Positions 1-12,095 of a stretch of 64,000 bases of DNA are shown in pieces (position 1 is the stretch's first letter; every line of letters begins with the position of its first letter). The stretch spans positions 446,959 through 510,958 of the forward strand of contig NMRA01000181.1 in the NCBI GenBank assembly GCA_002633005.1, written 5' to 3'. Both the position numbers and the translations under genes were made by a program. The notes under the pieces were generated by a model. It saw only the letters and a program-made list of their open reading frames with translations, ran no database searches and had not been told where the DNA came from. The DNA comes from Phoronis australis (Eukaryota > Phoronida > Phoronidae).

Positions 1-1
1 G

Positions 2-145
2 ACTGTTGAGGATGACGAATCGTATCAAAGTGCAGTCGACACTAGAAACAGAAAAATGTTGAAGGCTAAACGGAGAGCGAAATCGCAAAAATCTCGCGCA
101 GAAACACCAAGCAGGAAACCAAAACAGAAAGTTCGTAGAAAATGA
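2..145 (+). CDS. C-terminal exon of an unknown Lys/Arg-rich protein (partial, left edge)
   Basis: The window opens inside an open frame that runs 47 codons from base 2 and stops with TGA at 143-145. It begins with an acidic stretch (VEDDESYQSAVD) and ends in a very basic tail rich in Lys, Arg, Ser and Gln (KPKQKVRRK at the end), like the tails of many nucleolar or chromatin proteins. No splice acceptor is visible, so the exon probably starts left of the window. It would converge tail-to-tail with the MFS gene. The frame is short and I recognise no domain, so it could be chance; composition and uninterrupted length are the only support. Confidence 0.45.
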   Translation, partial: TVEDDESYQSAVDTRNRKMLKAKRRAKSQKSRAETPSRKPKQKVRRK

Positions 146-3100
146 AACACCAAGATGGGAAATGCATAAAATTTAACCTTCTATATTTTATGGAATTGTT
201 TTGAAGATTTTAATATTAGCTTGATTTAAAATTTACATGAACGCCAGCTTTTTTTCTATGCATGTCAATCAAAGTTAGCAAATGATTCCGCCAACAGGCC
301 TGTATAGATTTGATAATAATTATGAAATATTCATATTTGTCATCATCGTACAAAGGTTTCAACAGAACGTTTATTCCTCTTCTGGCAAAATTACGGTAAC
401 AGATCGGCTTACCCGGTCGAGGTGAATATAAAGCGATAACTCTGTAACACACAACACTTTCGCAGCAGTGTTCTAGTTTATGAGAGAAAAGGTAACGAAA
501 TAGTCATGATTTGCATTGAAAATTTTCCATACTTTTATGGAGATATTAGTTCCATTGCAAAACAGCGAAGGTATCCGACCGAATTTGAAATTTGAATGTG
601 GCTGACATATATTGCCTTTTGGAAAGAAATAATGCACGTATGGGATATATCAGATCTATGCTGAATAGTGATTGTTGTACCAAGAAGCGCTGCCGATCAA
701 TGATGTTATCGTGAGTAAATAGGATTACTATTAACTCTCCTATTAAAAAACAAAATGTTACACCTTAAAACATAAACAGAAACGAGGTTTAGAAAGAAGA
801 AATAGCATGGAGCTTTATATGCAAATACTTGTACCTTTTCGTTATACAGGAATTAGATATCTGGTAAACATGCACACGAACCCAGTCAGTACCGACCGTA
901 CATGTATTGGCGGCATGTAACCGTGTAGCGTAAGTTAACAGCATAGTACATTCACTAAATTAGTCAATCGTTAATTGTGACAATGATTAGCCTGTGATCT
1001 ATTACCTTGAACATTTTGACAATGAATACGCCCCTGAAAAACTAGCAATTCCAAGTCTTCTCATAAATGAGAAGCTAGGACCAATATCAATATGTACATG
1101 TATATTACTCCCAGATGAGAAGCTAAAGCTTTCGTCACAGTGTCAAGAAAGATGTTTTTATTTCTGGATAGACACACCCAGTCACCAATGTTGATTCCTT
1201 AAATGGAAATATAAGTTGTCTAACAACTAGAGAGAATTTCAAAACCGTATGTCAAATCGTCCTAGCCGCACCCTCTGTCAACATTCATCAATATCTGCCA
1301 TGCATGCCACAGTAATGAGTTACTGCGCATGCCTGGACTCCGGTTAATATCCGCTTGACGTCGGACCCAGCTTTTTACGAAAAGGGAGGTCCAGATAAAA
1401 CGATAGGTTTCTGAAGACAAATTTAATCACAAACATTGAGTAGAAAACCGATTATGAAATTTAGTGTCGTGATTTCTGCGCTTGACGCTTTATAGAAATG
1501 AAAAAGTGGAAATCGTCTATTTTTCCCTGGCTTGCATTTTGCTCGCCACTTTGGCTAAAAATGGTATCTCCGGACCTGCTTGACCTCTCCCCTGGATCCG
1601 TCTATGCCAAACAGTATGTCGTCAAGCTTGAATTTGCAACATTACGTGAGTTTGCATGCAGAATGAAGCAGTTTGTCCGTCGTGTGAATGTTCAAATTTC
1701 AGAGTTGAAATCCATAACTTCGCGAAATATTCTTGCAGTGGCAAAATCAAATCAACACACAAGCAATGCGTTGTGTCTGTAAATGCACAATTTTAATTAC
1801 AGTTTATAGTCTCCGCGACCATTGGAACCGGTTTTATGTGGACCAGCATAGTCAGACAAAATTCAAACACGATTTTCAAGTTAATAAATGATAGGAAAGA
1901 TTTCTTTCACTTGCTTTCCCAATGAATACACGGGAATCCTTCGAAAACCCCGCCTTTACTTGTTTATTTTTGAGTGAATATTGTTCGAATCAACCATCTT
2001 ATGTTTTTTTGCTCAGTTACATTTACGCGATAAAAAGTAAGGTTGTAGCATTATATAAAGCGTAAAAGAGAAATAAAGAACTCTCCTCAATACGACAAAG
2101 GAGGTATATATCACTGTGAGATAATATACCCATTGTCTAGAGTGGCGGATTTAGAGGGGGGCCAAGGGGGCCATGCCCCCCCCCCTAAAATTCTCCCAGA
2201 TTCCATTAGGCAGTTCGGAGGTGCGAATGTCTGTCTGGCAAAATCCTGGCTAATATGATGCCCTGCCCCCCCAACTCAAAATCCTGGATCCGCCCCTGGT
2301 CTACTACAGACTTTTACATTGTTAGTGTCACTGTACATGTAGGACTAGGCCTATTTTGGACCACAAATCGTTCATGAGTCTACTCAGGTGCGCGGTAATC
2401 AAACCTAGGTTAACCAAGGGCCACAGACCATAACCCTTCCCCTTCCTATACATGTACGTTATTGCGCACTTCTGGACTCTTAAAAATGTATAGAACGTGA
2501 ACAACGGGTTAAATTTCATTATTCAAAGTGGTTTTCTGTCACTGAAACAGAAGTCAAACTGTTCACCAAGTAATTTTATGGTTTAATGGTTTTGACTGTC
2601 AAAGCATTTACCTTTAATTTCAAATTAAAAAACAATCTGTTACATGTAACTGCTCGTCACTTCGTCCCTTTTTCTCTCTCAAGGCAAAGCACGTCTCCTT
2701 ATTGGTATGGCAAGACACAGACGTAGCAGATTTCCCTTTGATGAAAACAAAACATGGCAATTTCAAGCAGCAACAAGCCCGATTTCTTTGAGAGCATGCG
2801 CGCATAAACATTATTAGGGTCGGAGAATTTGAAAAATGTATTGGTGTGAAAAAACTTTTAAATTTTATATGTGTTTCAAAAATAGTAAATTTGACGATTT
2901 TTCTAGAAATTCTTGCAATATTCAATGTGAATAAATCCCACGTTAGCATATCCAAGAAGTAAATTCTCCACGATCTGTTTAAAAGGAATATTTACGAGTT
3001 TTCGCGTTTTATGCCTCTTTAACATATCCACAAAAAACCCTTACCGCGGTTTGTGCGTGGTACTAATGTGTCTGTGTGTGGTTGGGGTTCATGTTCTTCG

Positions 3101-3193
3101 GTAAGCGTCCGTTCTGAGTTGGGGTTGTCCCGGGTCTAACCTCCATCAGTGCAAGAAATCGCTTACCATTCCTGCTTTAGCTTCAGACAGAAT
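146..3193. other. Intergenic region, no gene seen
   Basis: Short open frames here (for example 1498-1782 + and 2620-2955 -) have no recognisable domain, no homologous neighbour exon and no convincing splice context. The only structured item is the small inverted-repeat element at 2140-2298. Confidence 0.6.
2140..2298 (+). mobile_element. MITE-like element, family A, copy 1
   Basis: A 159-bp insertion with a G-run/C-run core. One end reads GTGGCGGAT and the other ends ATCCGCCCCTG, so the tips are inverted repeats. The 5-bp sequence gtcta sits directly outside both ends (2135-2139 and 2299-2303) and looks like a target-site duplication. Longer relatives lie at 34146-34419 and 31795-31994. CAGGGGCGGATC-type tips are common in non-autonomous hAT-like elements, although 5 bp is shorter than the usual 8-bp hAT duplication. 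Confidence 0.75.
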
Positions 3194-6100
3194 TCACCAT
3201 TCACTTTTTATTAAGCCAATATTCAGAATACACGCACAGACACAAACGCCAGAAGACAGGATGAAAGACCACATAAAACAATAGGGTCCAAAGCAGTCAT
3301 TCTCTCGCTTACTAATGACGTAACTGTCATAGATTGCACCAAATGACAGTTGTATAACCAGTGATCCAGCGCCAACTGCTGACGTGATCGTCCACCATGT
3401 TTTTTCAAACAATCCTGCTGCGAGTCTGTCTCGAAGCAAGGATGCGCCAACTGAGATCAAACATGGCGTCGCCACATAAACCATGACGCAAGCACCGACT
3501 AAAACATTGAAGTAATCGACATAAAAGATTAAAAATATCTGACTACCTAGCAAGATCGTGATTAAAATTAACATAACAGTAGATTTGGGAATCTTTGGTT
3601 ATAACAAATCTGAGGTAGTAACTATAATAACATAAGCGGAGATCGATGCTAATGGAAGGCATATGGTCAACGAGGCAGCATGCTCGTCCCAGTTCAATGA
3701 ATGCAGAATGGACGTCAGGTTATTGTAAAACATCAGGCCCACACCAACTGACAAAGTTAAAGTCCACATAATGTACTGGACAGACCAGTTTAACAACGCT
3801 GTCCTTAACGTTGGAAGCTCGTCGTCTACTAACACAGCAGACGACGTTCCGCTTGTAGTGCTTGTACTGCTGTAATGATAACTGTCATTTGAGGCGAGCA
3901 ACGGTGAGTACGCGTTAGTGTGTTCGTCTCGATGTCCCAGGTGAGAATGCACGATGAAGTGATCCCCTACGACTCCCACTGATGGATTTCGCAAAAACAC
4001 CATTCCCAGCATATTGACAACGGTCGTGCAGATGCCAACTAGAATAAAGAAGTTGCCTAAACTGTTACTGCCGTCGTTGATGAACTGTGCGAATATTCCG
4101 TAGAAAAGACTAGCAAAGACTGGTGTTCCCACAATGTGCGACAGTTCGAGAGACGTTCTGGCTTTCCATCGATGACGTAGACTGAAGTTTTCTATGTTTG
4201 TCATCATACATGATATGTATGTGTATACAGTGCCGTGCGCTGGAATACATAGAAAATACAACACGCCAATAAAACTACACAGGTCTGTGGAAATCAAAAT
4301 ACTTGGTAACAGAACATCTTTAAGTGAAGGCACGTTCCCGTCGTAAAAGAACATATCCCGCGTACAAAGCGTATCAGCAATAATGAAAAACGTTCTAGAA
4401 CTCTTTCTGCTCATGAGAAAAACTCATGTGGTGTGATAAACAGGTGAAACTAAACATCACGTGAAGATAAATTACCAACGCATGACAACGTCAAAAAGTT
4501 GAAAAAACCGTTTTTAAATAGACGAGATTGAACATTATTGTTGCAAAAGACTGAAAAGCAAAAAACTCACATGCCATGAAGTAGAATATCGCCACAGCAG
4601 CATAGTATTTGGTAAACACGTGATCCAAATGTGTAGTGGTCCATAGTAGCAAGAAGCCGATGAAAGTGAGCACAAGACCCAACAAGGAAGTCCAGCGAGC
4701 ACCATATTTGGTGAAATAAAGATAAGCTGGTAGGCCGAGTAACTCTCCTACATTTCCCAGACCGGCAATGAACTCAACTACAAATACAATACAGTACAAT
4801 AACACATCTCATTGCTTTATGTACACGCTTTTGATGAATTTGTCAGTTGTGTCAAAGGAAGCTCAATTCACTACTTGCACACTTTAATTGGTGGCGCTGC
4901 GAAAAGTGATTGTAGTGCATTGTTGTTTAGGACACATTGTCTCGTGAAAGCGCACGCGATCCCAACATGCATTACTATTTGTAGTTAGGACACAGCACTT
5001 CATGTTCAAGCATTATGGCGAATTCATACAGGAAGTGAATTTTTGGAGCTCCCACCGTAATGTTACGTTTCAAACCCATGATTACAATGGTAGAAAATAA
5101 TTTCCATTCGGAGTTTCGCCATTCGAGGCTTTGGCGACAAAAGCTGTGCCTAAGTCAACAGCATACTTCCTTGGTGTCACTGACATGGTGTATTCAACCA
5201 TAGACTATAGTACATGTGTTGTCTATAATCTATGATTCAACTTAAGGTCGGGAGAAGATCTTTCATAAGTCTGCAACGTCATGTCGCGGTTGCTTTACAG
5301 TGTACATTATGTACTTGTTTGCTGGCAGTGAGGGTCTGTCGACAATCACAGTTGTAATTCTGGTTGATCTTTAAAACAAACGCGTTGAATCGTATATTAA
5401 GCTTAAGCTAGTGTGAGAACTAAACGCCATAAGAAACGCAAACTAAATAAATCACTTTTAAGTACAACGCGATTAGAAGTGTGGAGGCGTTTCGCAGAAT
5501 GAAATTTAATAATCTTCTCTTTGTCACAAGACCTTGTTACATGTGTGGGTTGATTGAAATTGCTAGAACAGGGTTTAGTGTCCGTTTAAAGCATGCGCGC
5601 ACCCAGCCTTTAATATGGGGGGCTCTAATTTCTGGCGAGGTGGATCTTTTCCAAACAAAACAGCCGGAGGACTAAAAGAGGGATACCACGCCTTTTTAGT
5701 GGACATTTGTCTCGTTTTCTCGGACTTCTTGGTTCTCTGAGGTGGACCTTTTTGCCCACTTCGCCAAATGGGGGGGCTCATTCGAGCCCCCCGAGCCCAG
5801 CCCCCTCCCCCGGCCCCCTGGGTGTGCGCATGTAAAGCATGCAGGTATACACTATGTTCTCGTTTACAAAACAACTTTTAGTTCCCATTAATTCGCTTAG
5901 ACAAACCCATCGTGCCAAGTTTCACGAATTTATCAGTCTGACCTGAAACGTACGTTTATGCCGTGACCTGAAACTTTTAAAATGAGCCAGGACATGGTCT
6001 GGTGCAATAACAAACAATTTTCCCATACCGTAAGATCAATTCTTAACAAAGGAAGAAATAGGACAATACAGGTATCCATATAACGGTTAATGAGCTAAAT

Positions 6101-7454
6101 CAGAAGTTGGTTTTAGATGGAAAGTATGCGGATTCAGTGCGTTTGCCGCTTTAAATTCGGGTGAGGAAACTTGGTCCCTGGGTCTGGAGAAATATGTGCA
6201 GAAGATTTTTGTCTGCTGGAGTTTGGAGAATCGATGCTGGAATATAAAGGAGCCGCCACTGAAATTGATTCCACAATTTGTTTTAGCCGCGTTTTAAATC
6301 CTGTCAATATAGGCTAACTGTTTTCTCGCTTTTGTAAGGTGTGTAAAATGGAATAACCGAGAGCATCTAGACCCTTTTTTGAATTAAAATATTATTTTGA
6401 AATCGCGGAATTAAAAATCTATGAAGAGAATAAGGGACATTTTTGAGCTGGAGCAAGTGGTAGGTGCACAGCTTAGTAATTCACCTCATTAAACAGGGCA
6501 TTATGTCGCTGACTGTGACACTTTGCAATTTGTGAGTGACGATACATACAATAACACATGTCAACATGAAGTAACAAGTGTGTTGTATCCTGAGTGTACT
6601 CCAGATCTGATAGCTTGGCAAACACTTGAAACTGATCAGTGACAGAGATTATTATCTTTCTCCATGCTGCACCTCACAGGAGAACAAAATAGCGACTTTT
6701 ATCTTCCCCATGTATTTTTCCAGTGGCGAGTGCCAGTGTACGTTTTTGGGTATAAGGGGCATTTTTGTTAGAGGCGGTACCCTGACTTTGAAAAATGTTA
6801 TCTACACACATTTGAAAACGACATTTTATCACAGTCGTAAAGTCTGAGGTAACTTGATATGCTGATGTTTTATTGGGCCTATTTCGTTCGAGTTTTTAAA
6901 AGCACTGTTCATAGATACTGTAAAGCTGGTCGGTTTTGTGTTCATACTGTTATAGGTAAATGGTATACTTTATGCAGGTACAATAGTCCTTCCTTCAAAT
7001 TTTTGTAAATACCTATGGAACATAAGCTCCGGTTCTTCAGGGATCCTTTTTTGAGGGGGCTCCCAATGAAGGAATCGGTTGTCACTCCTTACCTTTTTTT
7101 AAAAAGAACGTTATTTAATATTAAGGGACAACTCCTGAGTTGCGTCCTACTGTTACGTCATCACTGCGCAGAAAATGTCTCCTGGCGATACCCTTCAGTG
7201 GCCTGGACACTACTCCAAAGTTGTGGCACCCACTTAAATATGTGCATTCCCGTTGGTCAAAGTGCCTCTGCAGATAACAACTGGTATTATATATCTTACG
7301 AAATACTTTACTTACTTTCGGTTTGCGTAAAGGCGAGCTTTGACTTCAGAGGAAGGATAAAAACATTACACGACCTGATTACTCCGGCTACTGTAATTCC
7401 AAATATTCCAACAAGCAAAGACCCAAAACGAATAAATCTCGTCGCGTCTGTCAT
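3194..7454 (-). CDS. Nodulin-like major facilitator superfamily transporter, with an in-frame stop
   Basis: Three-exon minus-strand gene: E1 7454-7316, E2 4777-4571, E3 4239-3194. E1 starts with ATG (A at -3), encodes transmembrane segment 1 and the family pattern LKSKLAFTQTE, and ends at a GTAAGT donor in phase 1. E2 carries GELLGLPAYLY..TKYGARW, the loop between helices 2 and 3, and ends at GTGAGT in phase 1. E3 follows a good pyrimidine-rich acceptor, carries TNIENFSLRHRWKA (the NF..RHRG region of nodulin-like/NFD4-type carriers), a Ser/Thr/His-rich central loop and the C-terminal helices. All joins keep phase. A TAA at 3601-3599 (codon 329) interrupts E3 between the SDLL and PKIPKS motifs; the same frame stays open for 134 further codons of clear transporter sequence. 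The product is therefore either 328 aa and truncated, a recent pseudogene, or a 462-residue protein behind a base error. Substrate is unknown. The promoter lies in the duplicated 1.8-kb block. Confidence 0.85.
5592..5832. mobile_element. MITE-like element, family B, copy 1 (MFS intron 1)
   Basis: A 241-bp insertion whose ends are inverted repeats: catgcgcgcacccag on the left and ctgggtgtgcgcatg on the right. It is flanked by the direct repeat taaag (5587-5591, 5833-5837). The interior is GC-rich near the right end. A diverged second copy lies at 56062-56319. Frames inside it (for example 5575-5874 -) are products of the repeat, not genes. Confidence 0.8.
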
Positions 7455-9242
7455 TTTCTACCACGTCGGGTATTTGGGTTAGGAACCGTTGGGCTAACGT
7501 CACAAACGTCGGCACCATTTATCCGTCCATAGGGACAAATAAGCTGACTTTTGCTACGTATTCGACAAAGTGTCGACTTTCCGATTGGTCGCCTTGTGAC
7601 GCCGCATCCTTGTGGATGAATCTGATTTTCTCTTCACCCGATTAAGTTTGCTACGTTCTCCGTGATTGGTCAGTTATGTCGATCCAATCAACTCTTTTTA
7701 CTTGACTGTGGCACAGAGCTCAAACGGCTTATAGCCGGGATGAAGATTTGTCCCACGGTACTGCTATGGAAGGGGCATACAGGACGTGTCGCTCAGATAT
7801 CGGCGATTTTCCGATAGCCGAATTGTGTTCCCAACCTGTGGGCTTTTTCCTAAGCTGCATGTGAAAAAGGGGTCACTTTTTTGTTTTCACTCTCTAAAAG
7901 TGTACCTAAATTTCCATCTGCACACCCAAAACTAGAGGAGTAAACCTAACCGGCCATGTACCTATTTTCGGGTCACATCACAGGTGCATGAGCCAAAATA
8001 AGAGCTCGATAAGCGGACAGTCACTCCTGCGGGAGTCTCATGGCTTTGATTTGCTTTGCCTCATACTGGAACCGCCATGGCTGTCGCCGTTGTGTACGAT
8101 TGCACAAATATGTATTTATTATTACGGTCTGTGTATCTCCCGGATGGAGAAATGAAGCAACAAAAATCGCGCAAAGAAACTTGTGCACACATTCGGCGAC
8201 ACAGACCATATCACGTGGACACAAACATTATTTGGTTGCTCTCCTGTCATTATTTATTTCACTGCTATAAACGTCTCGTTTTCGGCTGATGCAACGATTA
8301 CGGTTTTTCGTGAAAGTTACAAAAATTTAACTTTTACAACCCCTTATGCAAAAGTGGAACATTTTAAAAGTAATTCCTAGAAGTGCTTTGGGGAAAATCT
8401 GACAACTTCCATTCATGAATACGATCAGCCATTTCTACAATTTGAAGTTCCAAAGTTAGACAAATTTGGGTTTTTTCTATGGTCCTATACATAATCTTAA
8501 ATCTTTGATATCTGGACTAAATATGTAAAATTGAATATGTTTTCATACATGCATGTTACTAGCCTCGAGTAAGTTTTAGCAATATCGGTTAATAAAATTA
8601 CTCACACAAAAATAAGTGTATTTTAATATTTATATATGATGTTTTAATTTTTACAAACACTTGCAGCTCCAGTAACAGGGTTGCGTTCCGCAAAGGCACG
8701 AAACTCGCGAAAACAGAAGAGTTTGCAACTACATAGGTCTTCGCGAGATATCAGACAGTGTGCACAGACAGCGTTAACATCTTTGGTGTACAATGTAAGC
8801 GAAGACCGTGATCACATAGTGACGTGCCTCAACGGAACGCAGCCCAGATTTCAAAATACCAGGATTCCGCACGACGGAACAGATGAATCTCTGCTCTGGA
8901 ACTATGATTGGCAAACCATTTACCGGAATAAAGATAGGCACCAGAAATACTCGCGACAGGAGCTTCCACCTCGATTTCCCAGTCCCGGCAACAAGAGTTC
9001 GACCAAATTTCGATGCCGTGAAGTCAGTACAAACTTCTGGTTGAAAGCGGCAACTTCCGGGATTTTTGTGCCTTTCTGCAACTATGGTGTCTTTCGTGTC
9101 AGTGAACCGACGGCATCTTTGGCCCACTGGCACTGGTCACGACGTCGGGTTTCTTCGTGATAATGTCAAACAAGTCAATCAATGCCTGGCATACTTTAAA
9201 GTCTTGTACACCCTGTGGAACAATAGGTGGCGCTGACTGCAA
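7419..9242. repeat. Long direct repeat, copy 1 (contains MFS start codon and promoter)
   Basis: This 1824-bp segment matches 12096-13919 with a constant offset of 4677 and no indels. By eye I count about five substitutions (near 7853, 9045, 9107, 9124 and 9140). The left boundary falls inside MFS exon 1 after its twelfth codon, so the repeat holds the first 12 codons plus upstream DNA. I see no terminal repeats and no transposase. Open frames within it (8681-9160 + and 8774-9133 -) overlap on opposite strands and resemble no known protein. Confidence 0.95.
7575..7690 (-). promoter_or_regulatory. Candidate MFS promoter with CCAAT boxes
   Basis: Within about 240 bp upstream of the MFS start codon (7454, minus strand) are three CCAAT motifs: ATTGG at 7584-7588 and 7665-7669, and CCAAT at 7684-7688. 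This spacing is typical of NF-Y-bound promoters. The same motifs recur in the second copy of the long repeat (about 12261-12365), where only a 12-codon stub of the gene follows. The promoter role is inferred from motif content and position. Confidence 0.45.
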
Positions 9243-12094
9243 CTGGTTTTTTCTCATTGGTTCCCTGCGGTGCTAAGGTGGCACTGACCAGGCAGGCTGC
9301 GGCCGCGTCCAATTTGCACTTCCAAAATATTAAAATCTAGGGGAAGGCCATGCTTGGGGGCTATTTTTAAGTTAATTATTGTATGTAGGCCAAGTGAATG
9401 TGGTTTGCTGGTATTAATGAACAAGCTGAGAATGAAAAAAGGCCACTTTCACGGCTGTAGCAGCACTCTTCTTCAAGATGGTGGCCCCCTGTTGCAATTG
9501 TTCATTGCTGTGTAGCAACTGAGAAATTGGCCGCGATTTCAGGTAGCCCTCAAACAAGCCAGATTTGCAAAAAAATAGTTGGTTGACAGTACATTTGGAC
9601 CATAGTTTTGGAATTGGTAGGAATTTTGCTTTTGGAATCTAATGTTGGCTTTGGTCGAGCATCGGCAGGAAAGTCGTGGTTTTGGGGCGAAAAGTGCCGA
9701 TTTTGCATTTTTTGGCATTATATTTCTTAGTCTAGCTTGTTTTCCACTGGGAATGAAAGGGTCCAAAATAAAACAGAAAACAAAGTTTCTGTGCTCATCT
9801 GTAGGGCTTGTGATGTGAAATGACTCAAAACTTCTCTTTATTTGCATGCAGTTTTTGACAGAGTGAAGAAAGGGTGAAGAGTCCATTGACGTGTGTTCTG
9901 ATAGGCAAACCCCTGTGAGAACTGTTCAGTGCCTCCTAGCCAGCACGCAGGTAGCACACACTATCACGCGCTTTATCATTGGTTGATGTAACTTCGGCAG
10001 TCATTGGTTAGCTTTACAAAGTGCAAAAATGGCGGATTATGTACGATATTTAGCCTAGTCATGCAAGTGGCGTAGCGGCAACTATTTCGTTGCTGCAGTA
10101 ATGTTTAAGTAGCCGCGTGCTTCAAAGCACATACATGTACAATAAACACATATCTGGCCTAATTAACCGGTGTGTTATTCATACTGTATGAATACAGGAC
10201 AGCATCGTAAACAAAAGTCAGCGACAGTAGAAAGATGCACCCCAAAAAGGCGCAACCACAATTTTTTGAAATTCACATTTCTTGAACATGAATTTTAAGC
10301 ACCGATTTGTCTGTACAACATACCACATTTACACTTCCTCCATCATTCATGCCACTTTGTTTGCGTAAAGCGCTGCCTGTTGGGAATTCGACCAGCCAAT
10401 CAGAAACGCCGGTGTAAAAGAATACCTGCGTGCTGGCTACCGCCTAGCGGCATGCAGGAAACCAGCGAGCTGGTTTTTCAACCCCAAGATGAGCTAAAAC
10501 TGTGCCACTTAATCCACGGTTTAACTTATCCTGCCTCATTTCCACAGCTTGGTGTACTATCTCTGTTGGCTGATGTTTCATGAGGCGTAAATAAAAGCAA
10601 AAGAACCTGGTTGTGAAGTTCTGGGTTTTTTCTATGATTTCTTTGTCGCTTTTAGTATTTATTTTCTTAGACCATTCAGGCAACGTTTTCTTCCCTATCA
10701 TATCTTACTCGATAGTGTCAGTTAAACCATTCTAGTATTTATTCTTATATTCTTATTGTATTTTAAATTGTGTTATTCTAATCAAGGCTCTATCTTGCAT
10801 TACACCCCACAGGAAATGTTTCTCTTATGCCCATCTTGCAGAGTCTGTTTCTAGTTATTTTTTGTATCCACGACAAAATAAACGACATTTTTCTATTACT
10901 CCCTCTGCAAAGTGACTCGTAGCCTTGTCCCAGCTATTTAGGTTCTGCTAAATGTTGTCACAGAAATGTCTGATTGACTGTGAAGAATATTTTCCACATG
11001 CTATGAACATTCCCACTAAATAAAATTGGTTCTAACCCCGGTGTTTAAGGTAAACGGCGGGGTATGGAAAATTGAACTAGACCGTATTTATCCACCTTGG
11101 CTGAGACGCGCTCGGCTATGCTCAAAGGGATGCCGCCAAGCTGCTCTATTCATCGAGTCACGAGCGAGGATAATTGACTTCGCTCATGCGGATATGATCA
11201 GCTGATTACAGTCTAGCCTAACAACTGTACTTTTTATGGAGAGAATTTTACGTAGTTTTTACTGTAATATTTGAAAAGAGGAGCGAAAACAAATACGAAT
11301 ACAACTTTGAATTTTTCAAATCGGCCCAGGATAAGAGATTTTGCAACACAGAAACACTCACGATTACTTTCATTCGGCGCGCACGAATACAAAAATATAG
11401 GACCCAAGTTAGGATTGTATAAATGTAGAACTACTCCGTGTGTTATTTAGGTTTTGGAAAAAATGCATTTTAATACTCAAAATACGTTTTGTATAGCTAT
11501 TACAAGCTCTAAAACGACTTTGTGTAATTTCATTGAGATCGTTCTTTGTCATCCGTCAAACCGGAAACTTCCGAGATGTGACTCTGCGAGCGCACTCACC
11601 TTGCACGTTACAGCCGTTTAAGGAAAAACAATCTAGTAAACGCCATTTTCTTGCATAATCCTCCGCCTTTTGTAACAAAAAAGTCTATCGTCGATGACCC
11701 GCACACGCACGCTCACTCACTCTCATACGCAGACGACCTTCAAAACAAACGTCACGTGACAACAACATGTGTGTTCATCCAGAGATTTTTCTCGTGTTGT
11801 GGAGTACGATGTAGCGCACATTTGGACTTAATCGCAATTAATCTGGACTCCACAGGAACTTTAAAAATTGTAAAACATCAGGAAGATTTCAGGTAGTTTG
11901 TTGAGTCGAAACTATATTTTTATTCAAGAGTACAAGTTTTCCTATTGACGATCGCGATTCAGCAAAGCATCAGTCGGCAAGTTTTCGCCCTGTGATGAGC
12001 ACAATTTTTTGAAAAATTATCGTAATTTAACAACAGAAGTTGATAGCAATGCACCAAAATTTTGTAGAAAGGCTGTCATAGGCTACAAATACGT
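9243..12094. other. Spacer between the two long repeats, no gene seen
   Basis: Unique sequence between the two copies, ending at a single N (12095) directly abutting copy 2. No open frame shows a recognisable domain. The candidate inverted-repeat element at 9937-10439 is the only structure noted. Confidence 0.55.
9937..10439. mobile_element. Possible MITE with 17-bp perfect inverted ends
   Basis: The 17-mer tagccagcacgcaggta at 9937-9953 recurs exactly inverted at 10423-10439. Inward from these arms the similarity continues weakly (an ATTGG-containing stretch and a gcgcttta tract on each side). No clear target duplication is visible, so this may be a decayed inverted-repeat transposon or a chance palindrome of an older duplication. 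Confidence 0.45.
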
Positions 12095-12095
12095 N

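Noticed and set aside
4240-4414. Extending MFS exon 3 upstream to an ATG at 4414
   Set aside because: The extension cannot join exon 2 in phase and adds unrelated residues. The acceptor before 4239 is pyrimidine-rich and joins HGTVYTYIS directly after helix 3.
5575-5874. 99-codon frame on the minus strand and a similar one at 56046-56347
   Set aside because: Both are translations of the family B MITE, including its GC-rich end.
7015-7482. 155-codon plus-strand frame
   Set aside because: It is antisense to MFS exon 1, whose minus-strand reading has the start codon, helix 1, a GTAAGT donor and matching phase.
8745-8765. tcttcgcgagatatc resembling the TCTCGCGAGA core-promoter motif, also near 25143
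   Set aside because: The palindrome is broken by one base in each case and no gene start lies next to it.
8681-9160. Open frame of 159 codons, repeated at 13358-13837, with a 119-codon frame on the other strand
   Set aside because: Conserved only because the whole 1.8-kb DNA block is duplicated. The frames overlap on opposite strands, no domain is recognisable and no splice context supports them.
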